From Dioscorea cayenensis subsp. rotundata (Eukaryota > Streptophyta > Magnoliopsida > Dioscoreales > Dioscoreaceae), in the NCBI RefSeq assembly GCF_009730915.1, contig NC_052472.1, positions 682,001-746,000 on the forward strand: a DNA stretch of 64,000 nucleotides, given 5' to 3'. The translations under genes were made by a program, and so were the position numbers. Below are positions 51,301 through 61,071 of the stretch, in pieces. The notes below the pieces were generated by a model. That model had not been told where the DNA came from. It did no database searches and was given only the letters and a program-made list of their open reading frames with translations. Numbering within the stretch: position 1 is the first letter of the stretch; every line of letters begins with the position of its first letter.

Positions 51301-54017
51301 ACGATCGCCTTGACGGGTCAGAAATAGCTTGCTCATACAACTCAAAAACACGAGAGATATTATTTTCATTTCCATATGTCAATCTGCACATCTCCCAAAT
51401 TGCCTTTGCAGTAGTCAACATCACCACACTTCGGGCAATATCCGGCTCCATACTACCGGTCAACCATGAGCGCACTGCAGCATCCTCAGCAAGCCAATCA
51501 GCATACTTGGCATCCTTCGAGTCCGGCGGATTTGCCGTGAGGTACGACGATTTCTTATGAGCCATAAGGAACTGCTCAAAACTCTGCGCCCAAAAAACAT
51601 AGTTCCTTCCATCCAACTTTTGCGAGGTACAATGGAGATTCTTAACTAAAGAATCATGAAACGAAGACATGACGACGACAAGACAAATCCTTCAGCAACA
51701 AGACAAGGGCATCACTGGTGAGGGCTGAGGAACATCACCAGGTGCCCATAGACCAACGAGAACGGCAAGAGATGAACAGCGGCTGGTGGTAGAGGTGGCG
51801 GCGGTGGGTGGAAGACTAGGGTTTGGAGTGGCGGCGCCAGCGGCTAGGGTTTAACCTAGAGCTCTGGTACCATGTGAGAATAGGAGAAATAATTTGTATA
51901 TTTCATTAGTAAAAGAGTACAAGGATATATATAGAGAAATACTAGGGTTTTGTGTATGGGCCCAGTATGGCCCATTAACCAAATATAAACTATAACATAA
52001 CTCTAACAATAGGCATGCATTTATGAGATATTAAAAGCATCTAAAGTATGACTTTGCAGTATTCCCCCTTGACAATTGACCTATTAACTATCATGCATGA
52101 AAGCATAACTCTTCGTATTCCCCTTGACAGTTGATCTATTATGCATGGTGAGACCTCTATACGCGACATCTTTTATTGTGATTTCGTCCTGTTCTTGATA
52201 TGATTATGAGGTTTGATAGGAGGAATGATCATCGTCTTTCTGATGAAAAATGATGATGATGACACACTAGGAGTCTTCATCTGCTAAACAAAGTGTGTGT
52301 GTGTGAGTTATGGTTATTTCTTGCTCCCGTCTATGTATGTTGGTATATTTAAGGTTTATTCACTTTGATAAAGCTGGCCAGAAATCATCACATTGGGGTG
52401 TGTGTGCGCGCATGCTTGGATAAAGTTGGTAAGAAAATTACCTTGGGTGTCTAGATGTCAACTTTACTGTTGTCAACAACTGTGGGTTATACTATTGGAT
52501 GAAACCTTGTAACCTCACGTTACTTTTCATGCCAATTGGCACAAGTATCGCATTTCGAATTTATTTTGTTCTATCTCTTATCTTTGTTCCATGTTTCCTA
52601 TTAATCATGTTGTAATGTACCTTCATCTCTCAGAATAAAGGCTAGACTTTTGGAGTGCTTTTGTAGCAACCAAGCTAGTTTGATATCTAGCTGCTATGAG
52701 AATGTCTTGAGGAGGGATCCTACTTGTAGTTATTCTTTGGAAAGGCTGATCAAGATGCACAAAATTGGTTTGTGTCTATCCTTGAACTTCTCTTTTGCAC
52801 AGGCTTTTACATGTCGTAGTGTCTGTATTCTTTCTCTCTCAGGATTTGTGATAAATATCGCTATTGGTTTTATACTGTTGTTCCTTCCCTTACTGTTTTC
52901 ATTGATGCATTGTCTTTTGGCGGACGTCATTTACTACATATTCTCTCGGTTAACTTATGATAAGGTTATGTAGCTTGCTGCACTTGGACATACTTGGTGT
53001 TACCAAATTATGAGATGTGTAACCTTTGTTGGTTTACTCAAACATGTCTATTCTCTTGGTTAAAATTGTATGATGAATTCGGTTTTCATATGAATTTTCT
53101 TTCTTTTGTACAGGAAGCTACAGTACATTCCCACTTTTAGAGATGATTGTTCTAAACCTGGATGCCACCCCTGGGAATGTTAATGTGTGGGGAGAACTTG
53201 CTTCATGCTTTCTCAAGCTTGTAATGACCATGAATGGTGATTACGAAGATTGTAACTCAACTAATGAAAGAAGTATAAAAGATGCTTCACATAAGAATAT
53301 TCCAAAAGCATTTGAGGAGAGACATACAAGGGAATCATGGAAACTTCGTTGTAGGTGGTGGGCAACACACCATTTTAGCAGGAAAGCCTATATGCAGGAT
53401 CTTCAAGCTGGTAAGAAAGATATTTCCATGGTGATATTATTTTTGTGCTGTGTTTCTTGGTTTCCATCAATCATCCAACCTTTGCAAACATCATACTGTT
53501 ATCAGCATGACCTTAATCAGAAGAGTTCCGATTGTATCAAGAGAGAAAATGATATAATTATAATTATCAATCCTAAATTGCACAGTGATGTTTAAAGGAG
53601 TTTCTATCATTAGAATAATCACTCTAAAACCACCATCCTTGTCACAATGGGTCTTTAACCAAAGTTCTTTAGTATGTTCGTTTGGATAAGAGGACCAGCT
53701 GATTATGTTGTTATAGTAAAGCCTTGATTGGTGCCTTTCTTGCATGACTCTGCTGCTCCTTGCACACTTGCAATTCAGTTTCTTTGAAAATAATCCAAAG
53801 TTATGTGACTATGCTGTCTTTGACAGGTGCTTTGAAACTCTTGGCATCAAAAGCTGCCTGCGCATCTCACTTGTATGGTCCCAGGTGTGAATTTGTTGTG
53901 CATGTTCTTAGCAGCCTAAGAAAGGAAGATAGTATTGACCAGATCACAGTCTTAAGCCAACACATTCTGAACTCGATGAAGTTGGCTCATCTCTTGAGTG
54001 ATGCAATTATTCTGTAA
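42390..54017 (+). CDS. TAF1A-like protein (RNA polymerase I TBP-associated factor subunit A type)
   Basis: Ten exons: 42390-42408, 43221-43585, 43696-43812, 44321-44400, 45746-46170, 46653-46831, 47078-47163, 52634-52767, 53114-53410, 53827-54017; the product is 630 aa and every join keeps the frame. The N-terminus is acidic (EEAEGEEEEYDKG, about 24-36), then basic, followed by helical, repeat-like segments: SSLLMKLTKMHSW, HRQFKSTSHYQTKIRQLFEIRMDRLIWAKK, ELALFYISQGNIQEAHNI, HGLILYQLWY, and a C-terminal CRWWATHHFS region. The TPR-like helices with HGL.. YQLWY fit the plant TAF1A-like family, a subunit of the SL1-type factor that recruits RNA polymerase I to rDNA. I recognise it at family level, not by a diagnostic catalytic motif. 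Intron 7 (47164-52633) contains a Copia element; introns 3 and 4 hold a duplicated exon piece and a foreign gene tail. The exon 8 donor (GTTTGT) is weak. Confidence 0.72.
43729..44003 (+). repeat. tandem duplication of the 3' half of exon 3 with adjoining intron
   Basis: The second half of exon 3 and about 50 bp of the following intron (43729-43861) recur immediately downstream (about 43863-44003). The stretch reading TTTGAAATAAGAATGGATAG, and on to TTATCTGGGCAAA, is preserved in both. In the copy the AAG before the donor has become ATT and a poly(A) tract interrupts the start, so it is a dead pseudo-exon. Confidence 0.85.
44787..45070 (+). pseudogene. terminal two exons of an unrelated gene lying in intron 4 of the TAF1A-like gene
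   Basis: An open block at 44787-44920 with a CAG acceptor and a GTAAAA donor joins in frame to 45007-45070, which ends in TAG. The encoded tail is about 65 aa, with VPLDIFVADMPTTPS near its start and YYSGNPTLVKH at its end. Its phase does not fit exon 4 of the host gene: a join would hit a stop after three codons. Exon 4 does join in frame to 45746, restoring a family-like sequence. I therefore read this as the 3' end of another gene, captured or duplicated into the intron. I do not recognise the protein. No promoter or upstream exons were found. Confidence 0.6.
47226..47280. repeat. (GAT/ATG)n microsatellite in intron 7
   Basis: GAT repeats in two blocks separated by TTATGAATTT, about 60 bp after exon 7. 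Confidence 0.9.
47397..47532 (-). repeat. Copia 3' LTR
   Basis: 136 bp; downstream LTR in the element's minus-strand sense. One mismatch against the other LTR. Confidence 0.95.
47533..47545 (-). other. Copia polypurine tract
   Basis: On the minus strand the bases just before the 3' LTR read TTGAGGGGGAG, a typical polypurine primer for plus-strand synthesis. Confidence 0.85.
47605..50194 (-). pseudogene. Copia pol region (integrase, reverse transcriptase, RNase H), disrupted
   Basis: Read from 50194 downward. The integrase core has FVDDFSR, CLRTDNALEF and HTSQQNGVAERKH. The RT N-terminal part has TWALV, RLVARGFTQTYGVDYAETFSPVA and LDVKNAFLYGDL. The RT active site is YVYVDDILLTGSD. The RNase H part has RPDICYAVGLLSQF, YSDSGYAGD, RKSTSGFC and DNQAAI. 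The reading frame breaks at about 50050, 49330, 48760 and 48300, and the LDVKNAF to YVDD interval contains an unusual, poorly conserved stretch. The RNase H ARSSAEAEY-type motif has been replaced by unrelated residues. The protein cannot be made in full from this copy. Confidence 0.88.
50881..51670 (-). pseudogene. Copia gag region, disrupted
   Basis: The frame opening at 51670 has LDGRNYVFWAQSFEQFL, DWLAEDAAVRSWL and AKAIWEMCRLTYGNENN, the pattern of the plant copia gag (UBN2 type). It breaks near 51194; a second frame at 51153-50881 continues as a Gly/Arg-rich stretch. I see no intact CCHC knuckle. The protease expected between gag and integrase is not clearly recognisable. Confidence 0.8.
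51861..51872 (-). other. Copia primer-binding site
   Basis: Immediately inside the 5' LTR the minus strand reads TGGTACCAGAGC, one base from the plant initiator-tRNA-Met type TGGTATCAGAGC site. Confidence 0.9.
51873..52008 (-). repeat. Copia 5' LTR
   Basis: 136 bp; upstream LTR in the element's minus-strand sense, containing its promoter. Followed on the plus strand by the ATAGG target duplication. Confidence 0.95.
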
Positions 54018-54808
54018 AAATGGGGACACCAGAACTTTTAGTTAAATGATGCTTGTTCTCATAGGTTCTCTTCTTCCCAGTATGTGCCAGTTCTCTGTTC
54101 TTGGGTTATACATATGACCACCAACATTTCATGTTTTGTTGGTTTTTGTCATATGCCAGCAGGGCCATGTACATATTATATTTCAGGCTTTAAAGAGAAA
54201 TTTTCAGTTCCAACTTCCATTGTCAGCTCTTGAGAATTAATTATGATCTGTATATTTCAGAGGGGTGATAATTGCTCATTAATATGAAATTTAGTTATTT
54301 TTTTCTTTTTATCCATCCATCATTTGTTGTTCCGGGGGGTTATGTGTGTGTGTGTGTTATTTGTTGTTCTCTTTCTCATTTGAAAGCATGCTTTTAATGG
54401 AGGATGGAGAGGGTTTGTTTCTTAATAAGAATTGGAATAAATGAACAGTTTGAAGCTTTTTACAGTAATGAGGTGAGACGTGTGGACCGCACTGATGGTG
54501 ATCACTTTAATTAAGCACAGTAAAGAAAAAATGGAGAGCTGATGATCAATTGTAAGTCTATAGCATTAAAAAACCAGACAGGTGAAGAAGCAACGCATTC
54601 AAGTAAAAGCACATCAAGCAATTAAACATGTTTCAAGTTACAGAAAAGACACATATGACCCATAAACTGAAAAATAAAATAACTGAAAAATAACTCTAAG
54701 ACAACATGTCCTACCGAGCAAATTGAGTCCAGATGAGTAGGATTTCCGGAACTTATTTAAGAATTTAACAAGTCACTGCGCAACTAACTCTAATATTTAA
54801 TGCTTCAC
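54018..54808. other. convergent spacer
   Basis: 791 bp between the stop of the TAF1A-like gene and the stop of the first BED gene, presumably the two 3' UTRs and a short spacer. A GT run lies at about 54342-54357. No coding region was seen. Confidence 0.6.
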
Positions 54809-56836
54809 TTAAAATTCCATCTTGACAATGGCCGTTGATGATGGTTCTGCTACAGGTGGCGCAAACTGCAGCCAATCTTTTGCACAGAAAAGAGCCTCCA
54901 CAATGTCTGGGCGTAATGAACTCCGGTACTCATCAAGCATACAGCTTCCGGTCCCTGCTGCAAATATTGAGGAGCCTTGACTGACCATGGACACTGGTAT
55001 AGCTAAGACATCCCGTGCCATCCTGGACAATGTCGGATACTTGAGATTGTTCAGCTTCCACCAGTTCAAGATGTCAAACTCTTGGATTCGTGGGACAAGG
55101 GCCTCCTCTAGATATTGATCAAGTTCAGACTTGGTATGCTGAGTAACTGCAGTTTCAGATATAAAAATATCGAAATCAAGTAGTCCATCTCCTGCAGAAA
55201 CCGTGATTGTTGATTGGTTGTTGTCATTATTGCCATTGGTGACGTTGGTGTCACCTTCTTGTTCTACATAAGCTGGGGTCAAGGGAAGTGGCTGGGCGAC
55301 GTATTCAAGGTAGAGCTCATGTATGGCATCATTGACCAACTTGACATACCTAGCAGCATCTTCACCGTATATTTTGGAGAAACTAAACTCCACCAGTTTT
55401 AATTTAAACCGAGGATCCATCACTACTGCAATCGCCAAGATGAGGCTGCAATCTTTCCAATATTTGTCAAACTTTTCGTGCATCTCCTTGGCAATGCCAC
55501 TCACCGTAGCATCCTCATTTCTTGTGGCATTGATCAGCTCTACTTGAATCTTCCATGCTTCCTGGAAGAAAATGTTTGCGGTTGGATCCGCTGCCAACAT
55601 AATAACATTTGCAGAGTCATAGAGGAGCTTAAGGAATGAGCAAACAATGTCCACTTTCTTCCAGTCCTCAGCTGACGGTGCCTCATTGTAACTATCATCA
55701 CATGTTTCCAAACAAGCAAAGGCTTGTTTGTAATCCAATGCAGCCACAAGCATGAGGTATGTGGTGTTCCACTGGGTGGCAACATCAAGACACAGGTTAT
55801 TTGTGCTGAAGATTTCAAGCTGCAGAGCAATCTCAGCAAATTTTTCTTCGCGTGCAGGTGAAGCCTTAATAAACTTCACACTTTCACGGATGTTGTAGAT
55901 GATCCCATGAATCGAAGCCATCACATCTTGAGCAACAACATTCAGTATATGGGCATAGCAGCGAACAACAAATAGCTGACCCTTGAGCATCAGTGAGTTC
56001 TTGTTGGTCAGATGGTCTCTGAGATTTGCGCTGTAAATGTCATGCGAAGAGCAGTTGTTATCCAGAGTGATAGTAAATAATTTGGTCTGCATATTCCAAT
56101 CTGAAAGACATATCCCAATGGCCTCACTAAGAGCATTCTCAGAATGCGGAGAAGACACCATCATGAAGTTGAGCATTCTTCTGTGCAACCTCCACTCACC
56201 ATCAATAAACTGTCCGGATAAACATACATATCCAAGTGTCTGACTGGTAGTCCAAAGGCTAATGGTGAGGCTGAATCTTCCTGGCAGGTTCCCTAATATC
56301 TGCATGAGGCTTTGCTTTTCCTTCTGATAAACTGACAAGATTTCGCCTTCAATATCATTGACGCTTGCCATCCTGAACCGAGGCTGAAGGCTTTGAGCAA
56401 AAGATACGAAACCATGGTGTTCAACTATGTGAAGTGGATACTCATGCAAAATTATCATCTTTGCCAGATTGACACAGCTACTGTCCTGTTCAAACAGTGC
56501 ACTATTCCAGCTGGAACGTCTGTAACGCCTTTTGGGTGGATCAGTTGCATTCCCATCAGTTTGTGTACCAGGGAGCATAAGTTGCTTCTTGTCTTGATTT
56601 TTTATTTTTGGACAGGAACCCAACGCAATGTGCCTTTTCAGATGGCTGGTACCTGCTATCTTTGTACCACTACTATAGGCGAAGGTTTGCTTGCACAATT
56701 TGCAACAAGCCCGAGTACAACCACCAGCCACAGCCTCAATAGTAAAATGCTCCCAGACTAATGACTTCTTTCGCCTGCGCTTTGAAGCCGGTTGTGCTTC
56801 CGTAGTTATTGGCTCCGTATCACTGGCTCCTACCAT
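54809..56836 (-). CDS. DAYSLEEPER-like zinc-finger BED protein (domesticated hAT transposase), copy 1
   Basis: Coding sequence without introns, 675 aa; the 5' UTR has one intron (56853-58195). A basic stretch SKRRRKK (18-24) is a likely nuclear signal. The BED zinc finger covers about 25-76 (VWEHF, then CCKLCKQTF and HLKRHI). The hAT transposase-like core has LWTTSQTLGYVCL (194-206), TITLDNNCSSHD and the CYAHILNVVAQD block. The C-terminal dimerisation region at about 575-650 has ELDQYLEE, ILNWWKLN, YPTLSRMARDVLAIPVS and LDEYRSSLRPDIVEALFCAKDWL. Of the acidic active-site positions, the first reads Ser193 and the SExxFS-type Glu near 622 is lost, so it should not cut DNA. Arabidopsis DAYSLEEPER and rice RICESLEEPER genes are nuclear regulators needed for normal development; that role here is inferred. 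A tandem paralogue lies at 59025-61055. Confidence 0.92.
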   Translation of the reverse strand: MVGASDTEPITTEAQPASKRRRKKSLVWEHFTIEAVAGGCTRACCKLCKQTFAYSSGTKIAGTSHLKRHIALGSCPKIKNQDKKQLMLPGTQTDGNATDPPKRRYRRSSWNSALFEQDSSCVNLAKMIILHEYPLHIVEHHGFVSFAQSLQPRFRMASVNDIEGEILSVYQKEKQSLMQILGNLPGRFSLTISLWTTSQTLGYVCLSGQFIDGEWRLHRRMLNFMMVSSPHSENALSEAIGICLSDWNMQTKLFTITLDNNCSSHDIYSANLRDHLTNKNSLMLKGQLFVVRCYAHILNVVAQDVMASIHGIIYNIRESVKFIKASPAREEKFAEIALQLEIFSTNNLCLDVATQWNTTYLMLVAALDYKQAFACLETCDDSYNEAPSAEDWKKVDIVCSFLKLLYDSANVIMLAADPTANIFFQEAWKIQVELINATRNEDATVSGIAKEMHEKFDKYWKDCSLILAIAVVMDPRFKLKLVEFSFSKIYGEDAARYVKLVNDAIHELYLEYVAQPLPLTPAYVEQEGDTNVTNGNNDNNQSTITVSAGDGLLDFDIFISETAVTQHTKSELDQYLEEALVPRIQEFDILNWWKLNNLKYPTLSRMARDVLAIPVSMVSQGSSIFAAGTGSCMLDEYRSSLRPDIVEALFCAKDWLQFAPPVAEPSSTAIVKMEF

Positions 56837-56852
56837 TATGAATGGCGTTGCT

Positions 56853-58195
56853 CTGCAACAGCAGAAACGATTTATGCAGCATTATCAGGGGATAGTGATA
56901 GCATCTCAAATTGAAATAATACCTTATCAGGAGTCACACAATTTAGGTTCAACCAATCATAAGCTTTATCATACTTGAAAGAATGAAATTTCAAAACCGG
57001 TTGAAGTAGTCTTGAAAATTAAATGCTCTCTTCATCATAGCATAACAAAGGGCACAGATATTAATAATCACAGATATCTATCTTCACAGGAATAGGTATC
57101 TTTAGCATTTGACACCCTAAAGAAAGAAGTAACCTCATTCCCATAATGACTGATACATGTGCTAAGCGCTTAAGACTACAATTTCTTGAAAGTAAAGAAA
57201 ACTTCTGCAGAAGTGTTTCCTCCAAGATTATCATGACAATGACAAATACAATACTATAGCTTACTATTATACACGTAACAGAGATGTGATTTAAGTATGT
57301 CCCCTGCTTCCTTCCTCATGGCAATGTTTGAAAAAAAAAACCTATGCATGGAAGAATAATTTAAAAAGGTTCAGAATGTTGGCACTGTATTTAATTTATA
57401 AACACATAAAAAGATAACAACCTATAACTCTGACTAATCCAAGTAAGAGGAGTAAAATGGAATAGTTTCAAAAGTGTCAATCTAAGAAATGTGAAGACAC
57501 CTCTCGTCCTTAATCCTGCTACTGTAAATGCTACAATAATGCCATTTCAACCAAGCTTGAAAATTGGAAAAACTATTATACCAATCATCTATTCTTTCAA
57601 AGCAATTCTTATACAGAATCACTTCACAAACATCAAAATTGCAGCCTTTCTACATTATTAGCCAAACTAAAAATTAAAACAACAGAAGCACAGTAAATAA
57701 ATGGAACAGCATGAGTGAGTCTAATATCACTACAAGCACTAAAATTTCAATACGAAAACAAATAAATCGTTGCAAATCAAAAAAATAAGAGCCATCAAAT
57801 TTGCTATCAATTCTTAAAACCAGCGATTCATGTTGAACAACAAATCTGATGTGCTTGGGCCTTGGGCTCAAACGGGCCCAACAAGTGGGAAAAAAAGCTA
57901 GCGTTTGGGCTTACAGAACAAAGCCCAGTAGTGATCACTGTAATTCCCCAAATCCGAGAAATTCCTGCCATGAAGACGGGGATCTGAAGCCCAAAATCTC
58001 TACTTGAAATCCATCACAGGAAAATCTTGAATCCTGATCTCGTTATCGGTAGAGAAGATCATCAAAGTGTGAATTTTGTGGGGAAAAAAAAAAGAGTTCA
58101 AAATCAAGGAAACACACACGAAATCAACGAAAATTCCGACAATTACAGTGCTTAGATGCAAGAACAGATAAAGAAAAGATGGATCTAATTCTTAC
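56853..58195 (-). other. 5'-UTR intron of BED copy 1
   Basis: The donor is GTAAGAATT on the minus strand at 58195, after TTTCTTTCTG; the acceptor is TGTTGCAG at 56853, 16 bp before the ATG. The second copy has the same arrangement. Repeated TGGGCC/TGGGCT (site II-type) motifs lie near 57850-57930. Confidence 0.75.
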
Positions 58196-58196
58196 C

Positions 58197-58500
58197 AGAA
58201 AGAAAAGCACGAGAGGCCTCCGATAATCTCCAGCGAGCCCTAGGGTTTTACAAGGAAGAAGATCGACTGACATGGATGAATAAATGTTTTTCCACCTATG
58301 ATTTATCGGATTGTTTAGGAATTTTCCTCTTTCTTTTCTCACCCGAAGAAGGGGACAATCGCGATGGAACTAGCGTTTCAACAGAAACGGAAACCCTAGG
58401 GAAAGGGGGAAGGGAAGGGGGGAGCTGGTGGGCGGCGAGGGAGATTGGAGACGACGAGAGGTTTGGCATGGGCTCTCGATAGCCCACTGGGCTTAATAAG
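58197..58500 (-). promoter_or_regulatory. 5' exon and promoter of BED copy 1
   Basis: GC-rich compared with its surroundings. It carries telo-box motifs (AAACCCTA at 58238-58248 on the minus strand and 58391-58400 on the plus strand). Telo boxes are common in promoters of plant growth-associated genes. The transcription start was not located. Confidence 0.55.
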
Positions 58501-59024
58501 CAGTGGGCCACCACCTAACTACAGGCTGGACCTCAAGTGGGCCCTTTCTTTCGGTTACATCTTCTTGAATGGACTGTGATTTTAATTTTCAATTGATATC
58601 TTTGTGCTACCGGGTTGGGCCTTACATTTATATATATATATATATATACATGTATTTTTTGTGTATAAATGTGTGCGTGACTCATCATTCTGTCTCTGTC
58701 CACAAATTTAATTTTTGACAAACGTAGTTAATCCTCTTTTCCCAAAAATAAAATAAAATAAAATAACCCAATTGAAGAGCTGCCAATTAACCAGAACATT
58801 TAAATAAGATAAGCAAAGCTATTCTTTTTCAACAATAATACCCAAACTAAAAGAAGCGAAACATTGAGCAAATGAGAATCAAGCAGTGCGTCCAAATTTG
58901 ATACAAATACGCACCTGGCCCATACTGCAAATCTAATGTACTGAAAGAATTAAGAGAAACAGGAATAAATAAACATAAGATTGCATGTCCTAATAACTAA
59001 TTTTTTAACCGGTTATACTTTGGT
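58501..59024. other. spacer between the tandem BED genes
   Basis: About 520 bp of AT-rich DNA with a TA run near 58630-58648. It holds the 3' UTR of copy 2 and distal promoter sequence of copy 1. Confidence 0.6.
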
Positions 59025-61055
59025 CTAGTATTCCATCTTAACGGTAGAAGTTGTTGATGGTGGCTCTGAGACGATTGGTGAATACTGTATCCAATCTCTC
59101 GCACAGAAAAGCGCCTCCACAATGTCAGGACGAAGCGAGCTCCGGTACTCGTCAAGCATCCTGCCTCCAGTCCCTACCCCAAATATTGAGCAGCCTGGAC
59201 CAACCATGGACACTGGAATAGCTAAGACATCCCGTGCCATTCTGGACAGTGTCGGATACTTGAGATTGTTCAGTTTCCACCAGTTCAGTATGTCGAACTC
59301 TTGGATTCGTGGGACAAGAGCCTCCTCTAGATACTGATCGAGCTCTGACTTGGTATGCAGATCCATAGCAGTTTCAGAAATAAAAATATCAAAGTCAACA
59401 AGTCCATCCCCTGCAGAAACTGTGATTGTTCCTTGGTTACTGTCATTGTTGCCATTAGACATGTTGGCACCGCCTTCTGGTTCTATGTAAGCAGGAGTCA
59501 GTGGAAGAGGCTGCGCAACATATTCAAGGTAGAGCTCATGTAGCGCATCACTGACCACTGTGACATACCTTGCAGCATCTTCACCGTATATCTTTGGGAA
59601 ACTAAATTCCACTAGCTTTAATTTAAATCGAGGATCCATAACTACCGCAATTGCCAAGATGAGGCTGCAATCTTTCCAATATTTGTCAAACTTCTCATGC
59701 ATCTCCTTTGCAATACAGCTCACTGTGTCATCATCATTTCTAGTGGCATTGGTCAGCTCTACAAGAATCTTCCATGCTTCCTGGAAGAAAATGTTTGCAG
59801 TTGGATCCTCTGTGGACATGATAACATTTGCAGAATCATAGAAAAGCTTAAGGAACGAGCAAACAATTTCCACTTTCTTCCAGTCTTCCGTGGATGGCGC
59901 CTCATTATAACTATCATCACAGTTTTCCAAACAAGCAAAAGCCTGTTTGTAATCCTTTGCGGCTACAAGCATGAGGTAAGTAGTATTCCACTGGCTGGCT
60001 ACATCAAGACACACGTTATTTGTGCTGAAGATTTCAAGCTGCAGAGCAATCTCAGCAAATTTTTCTTCACGTGCATGTGATGCCTTGATAAACTTCACAC
60101 TTTCACGAATGTTGTAGATGATCCCATGAATTGAAGCCATCACATCCTGAGCAATAGCATTCAGTATATGGGCATAGCAGCGAACAACAAATAGCTGACC
60201 CTTAAGCATCAGTGTGTTCTTGTTGGTCAGGTGGTCTCTGAGATTTGCACTGTAAATGTCATGCGAGGAGCAGTTGTTATCCAGAGTGATGGTAAATAGC
60301 TTGGTCTGCATATTCCAATCTGAAAGACAAATCTCGATGGCCTCGCTAAGAGCATTCTCAGAATGTGGAGAAGCCACCATCATGAAGTTGAGCATTCTTC
60401 TGTGCAACCTCCACTCATAATCAATAAACTGTCCAGATAAACATACATACCCAAGTGTTTGACTTGTGGTCCAGAGATTTATGGTCAGGCTGATTCGTCC
60501 TGGCAGATTCCCTAATGTCTGCATAAGGCTTTGCTTTTCCTTCTGATAAACAGATAAGATTTCTCTTTCAGTATCATTCGCACTCATCATCCTGAACCGA
60601 GGTTGCAGGCTTTGAACGAATGATACAAAACCAGGGTGTTCAACTATGTGAAGTGGGTACTCATGCAAAATTATCATCTTTGCCAGACTACCACAGCTAA
60701 TTTCTTGCTCAAACAGTGCATTATTCCAGTTGGAACGCCTGTAGCGCCTTTTGGGGGGATCCATGGAATTCCCATCAGTCTGTGCACCCGGAAGCATAAG
60801 TGGCTTCTTGTCTTGATTTTTTATTTTGGGACAGGAACCCAAGGCAATGTGTCTCTTCAGATGGCTGGTGCCTGCTATCTTTGTGCCACTACTATACGCA
60901 AAGGTCTGCTTGCACAACTTGCAGCAGGCCCGAGTGCAACCACCATCCACAACCTCAATTGTGAAATGTTCCCAGACTAATGACTTCTTTCGCCTGCGCT
61001 TAGAAGCTGGTGGTGCCTCAGTACTGATCAGCTCCATGTCATTGGCTCCTGCCAT
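59025..61055 (-). CDS. DAYSLEEPER-like zinc-finger BED protein, copy 2
   Basis: Intronless coding sequence, 676 aa, largely identical to copy 1 over its whole length, including the SKRRRKK signal, the BED finger, the hAT core and the C-terminal dimerisation region. The first acidic position reads Asn193 (copy 1: Ser); the later Glu motif is also lost (GPGCSIF in place of an SExxFS pattern). The start at 61055 is chosen by alignment with copy 1 and because the 5'-UTR acceptor lies 16 bp upstream. An open frame continues 23 codons upstream into the intron, but that part is not conserved. Differences cluster in the linker near 530-560 and at the C-terminal tail (PSSTTSTVKMEY). Both copies look intact, so both may be functional. 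The order is head-to-tail, copy 2 upstream. Confidence 0.92.
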   Translation of the reverse strand: MAGANDMELISTEAPPASKRRRKKSLVWEHFTIEVVDGGCTRACCKLCKQTFAYSSGTKIAGTSHLKRHIALGSCPKIKNQDKKPLMLPGAQTDGNSMDPPKRRYRRSNWNNALFEQEISCGSLAKMIILHEYPLHIVEHPGFVSFVQSLQPRFRMMSANDTEREILSVYQKEKQSLMQTLGNLPGRISLTINLWTTSQTLGYVCLSGQFIDYEWRLHRRMLNFMMVASPHSENALSEAIEICLSDWNMQTKLFTITLDNNCSSHDIYSANLRDHLTNKNTLMLKGQLFVVRCYAHILNAIAQDVMASIHGIIYNIRESVKFIKASHAREEKFAEIALQLEIFSTNNVCLDVASQWNTTYLMLVAAKDYKQAFACLENCDDSYNEAPSTEDWKKVEIVCSFLKLFYDSANVIMSTEDPTANIFFQEAWKILVELTNATRNDDDTVSCIAKEMHEKFDKYWKDCSLILAIAVVMDPRFKLKLVEFSFPKIYGEDAARYVTVVSDALHELYLEYVAQPLPLTPAYIEPEGGANMSNGNNDSNQGTITVSAGDGLVDFDIFISETAMDLHTKSELDQYLEEALVPRIQEFDILNWWKLNNLKYPTLSRMARDVLAIPVSMVGPGCSIFGVGTGGRMLDEYRSSLRPDIVEALFCARDWIQYSPIVSEPPSTTSTVKMEY

Positions 61056-61071
61056 TTTGAAAGACAAACCT

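Larger units (their letters stand above)
47397..52008 (-). mobile_element. Ty1/copia LTR retrotransposon in intron 7 of the TAF1A-like gene
   Basis: Two 136-bp LTRs (47397-47532, 51873-52008) flank about 4.3 kb. On the plus strand each starts TGTGAGAATAGG and ends CTCTAACA, so the element has TG...CA ends. A 5-bp target duplication ATAGG is present at 47392-47396 and 52009-52013. The primer-binding site and polypurine tract show that the element is transcribed on the minus strand, antisense to the host gene. The internal region reads gag, integrase, reverse transcriptase and RNase H in copia order. All are interrupted. The LTRs differ at one position only (A/G in AGTATAGCCC), so the insertion is recent. 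Confidence 0.96.
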
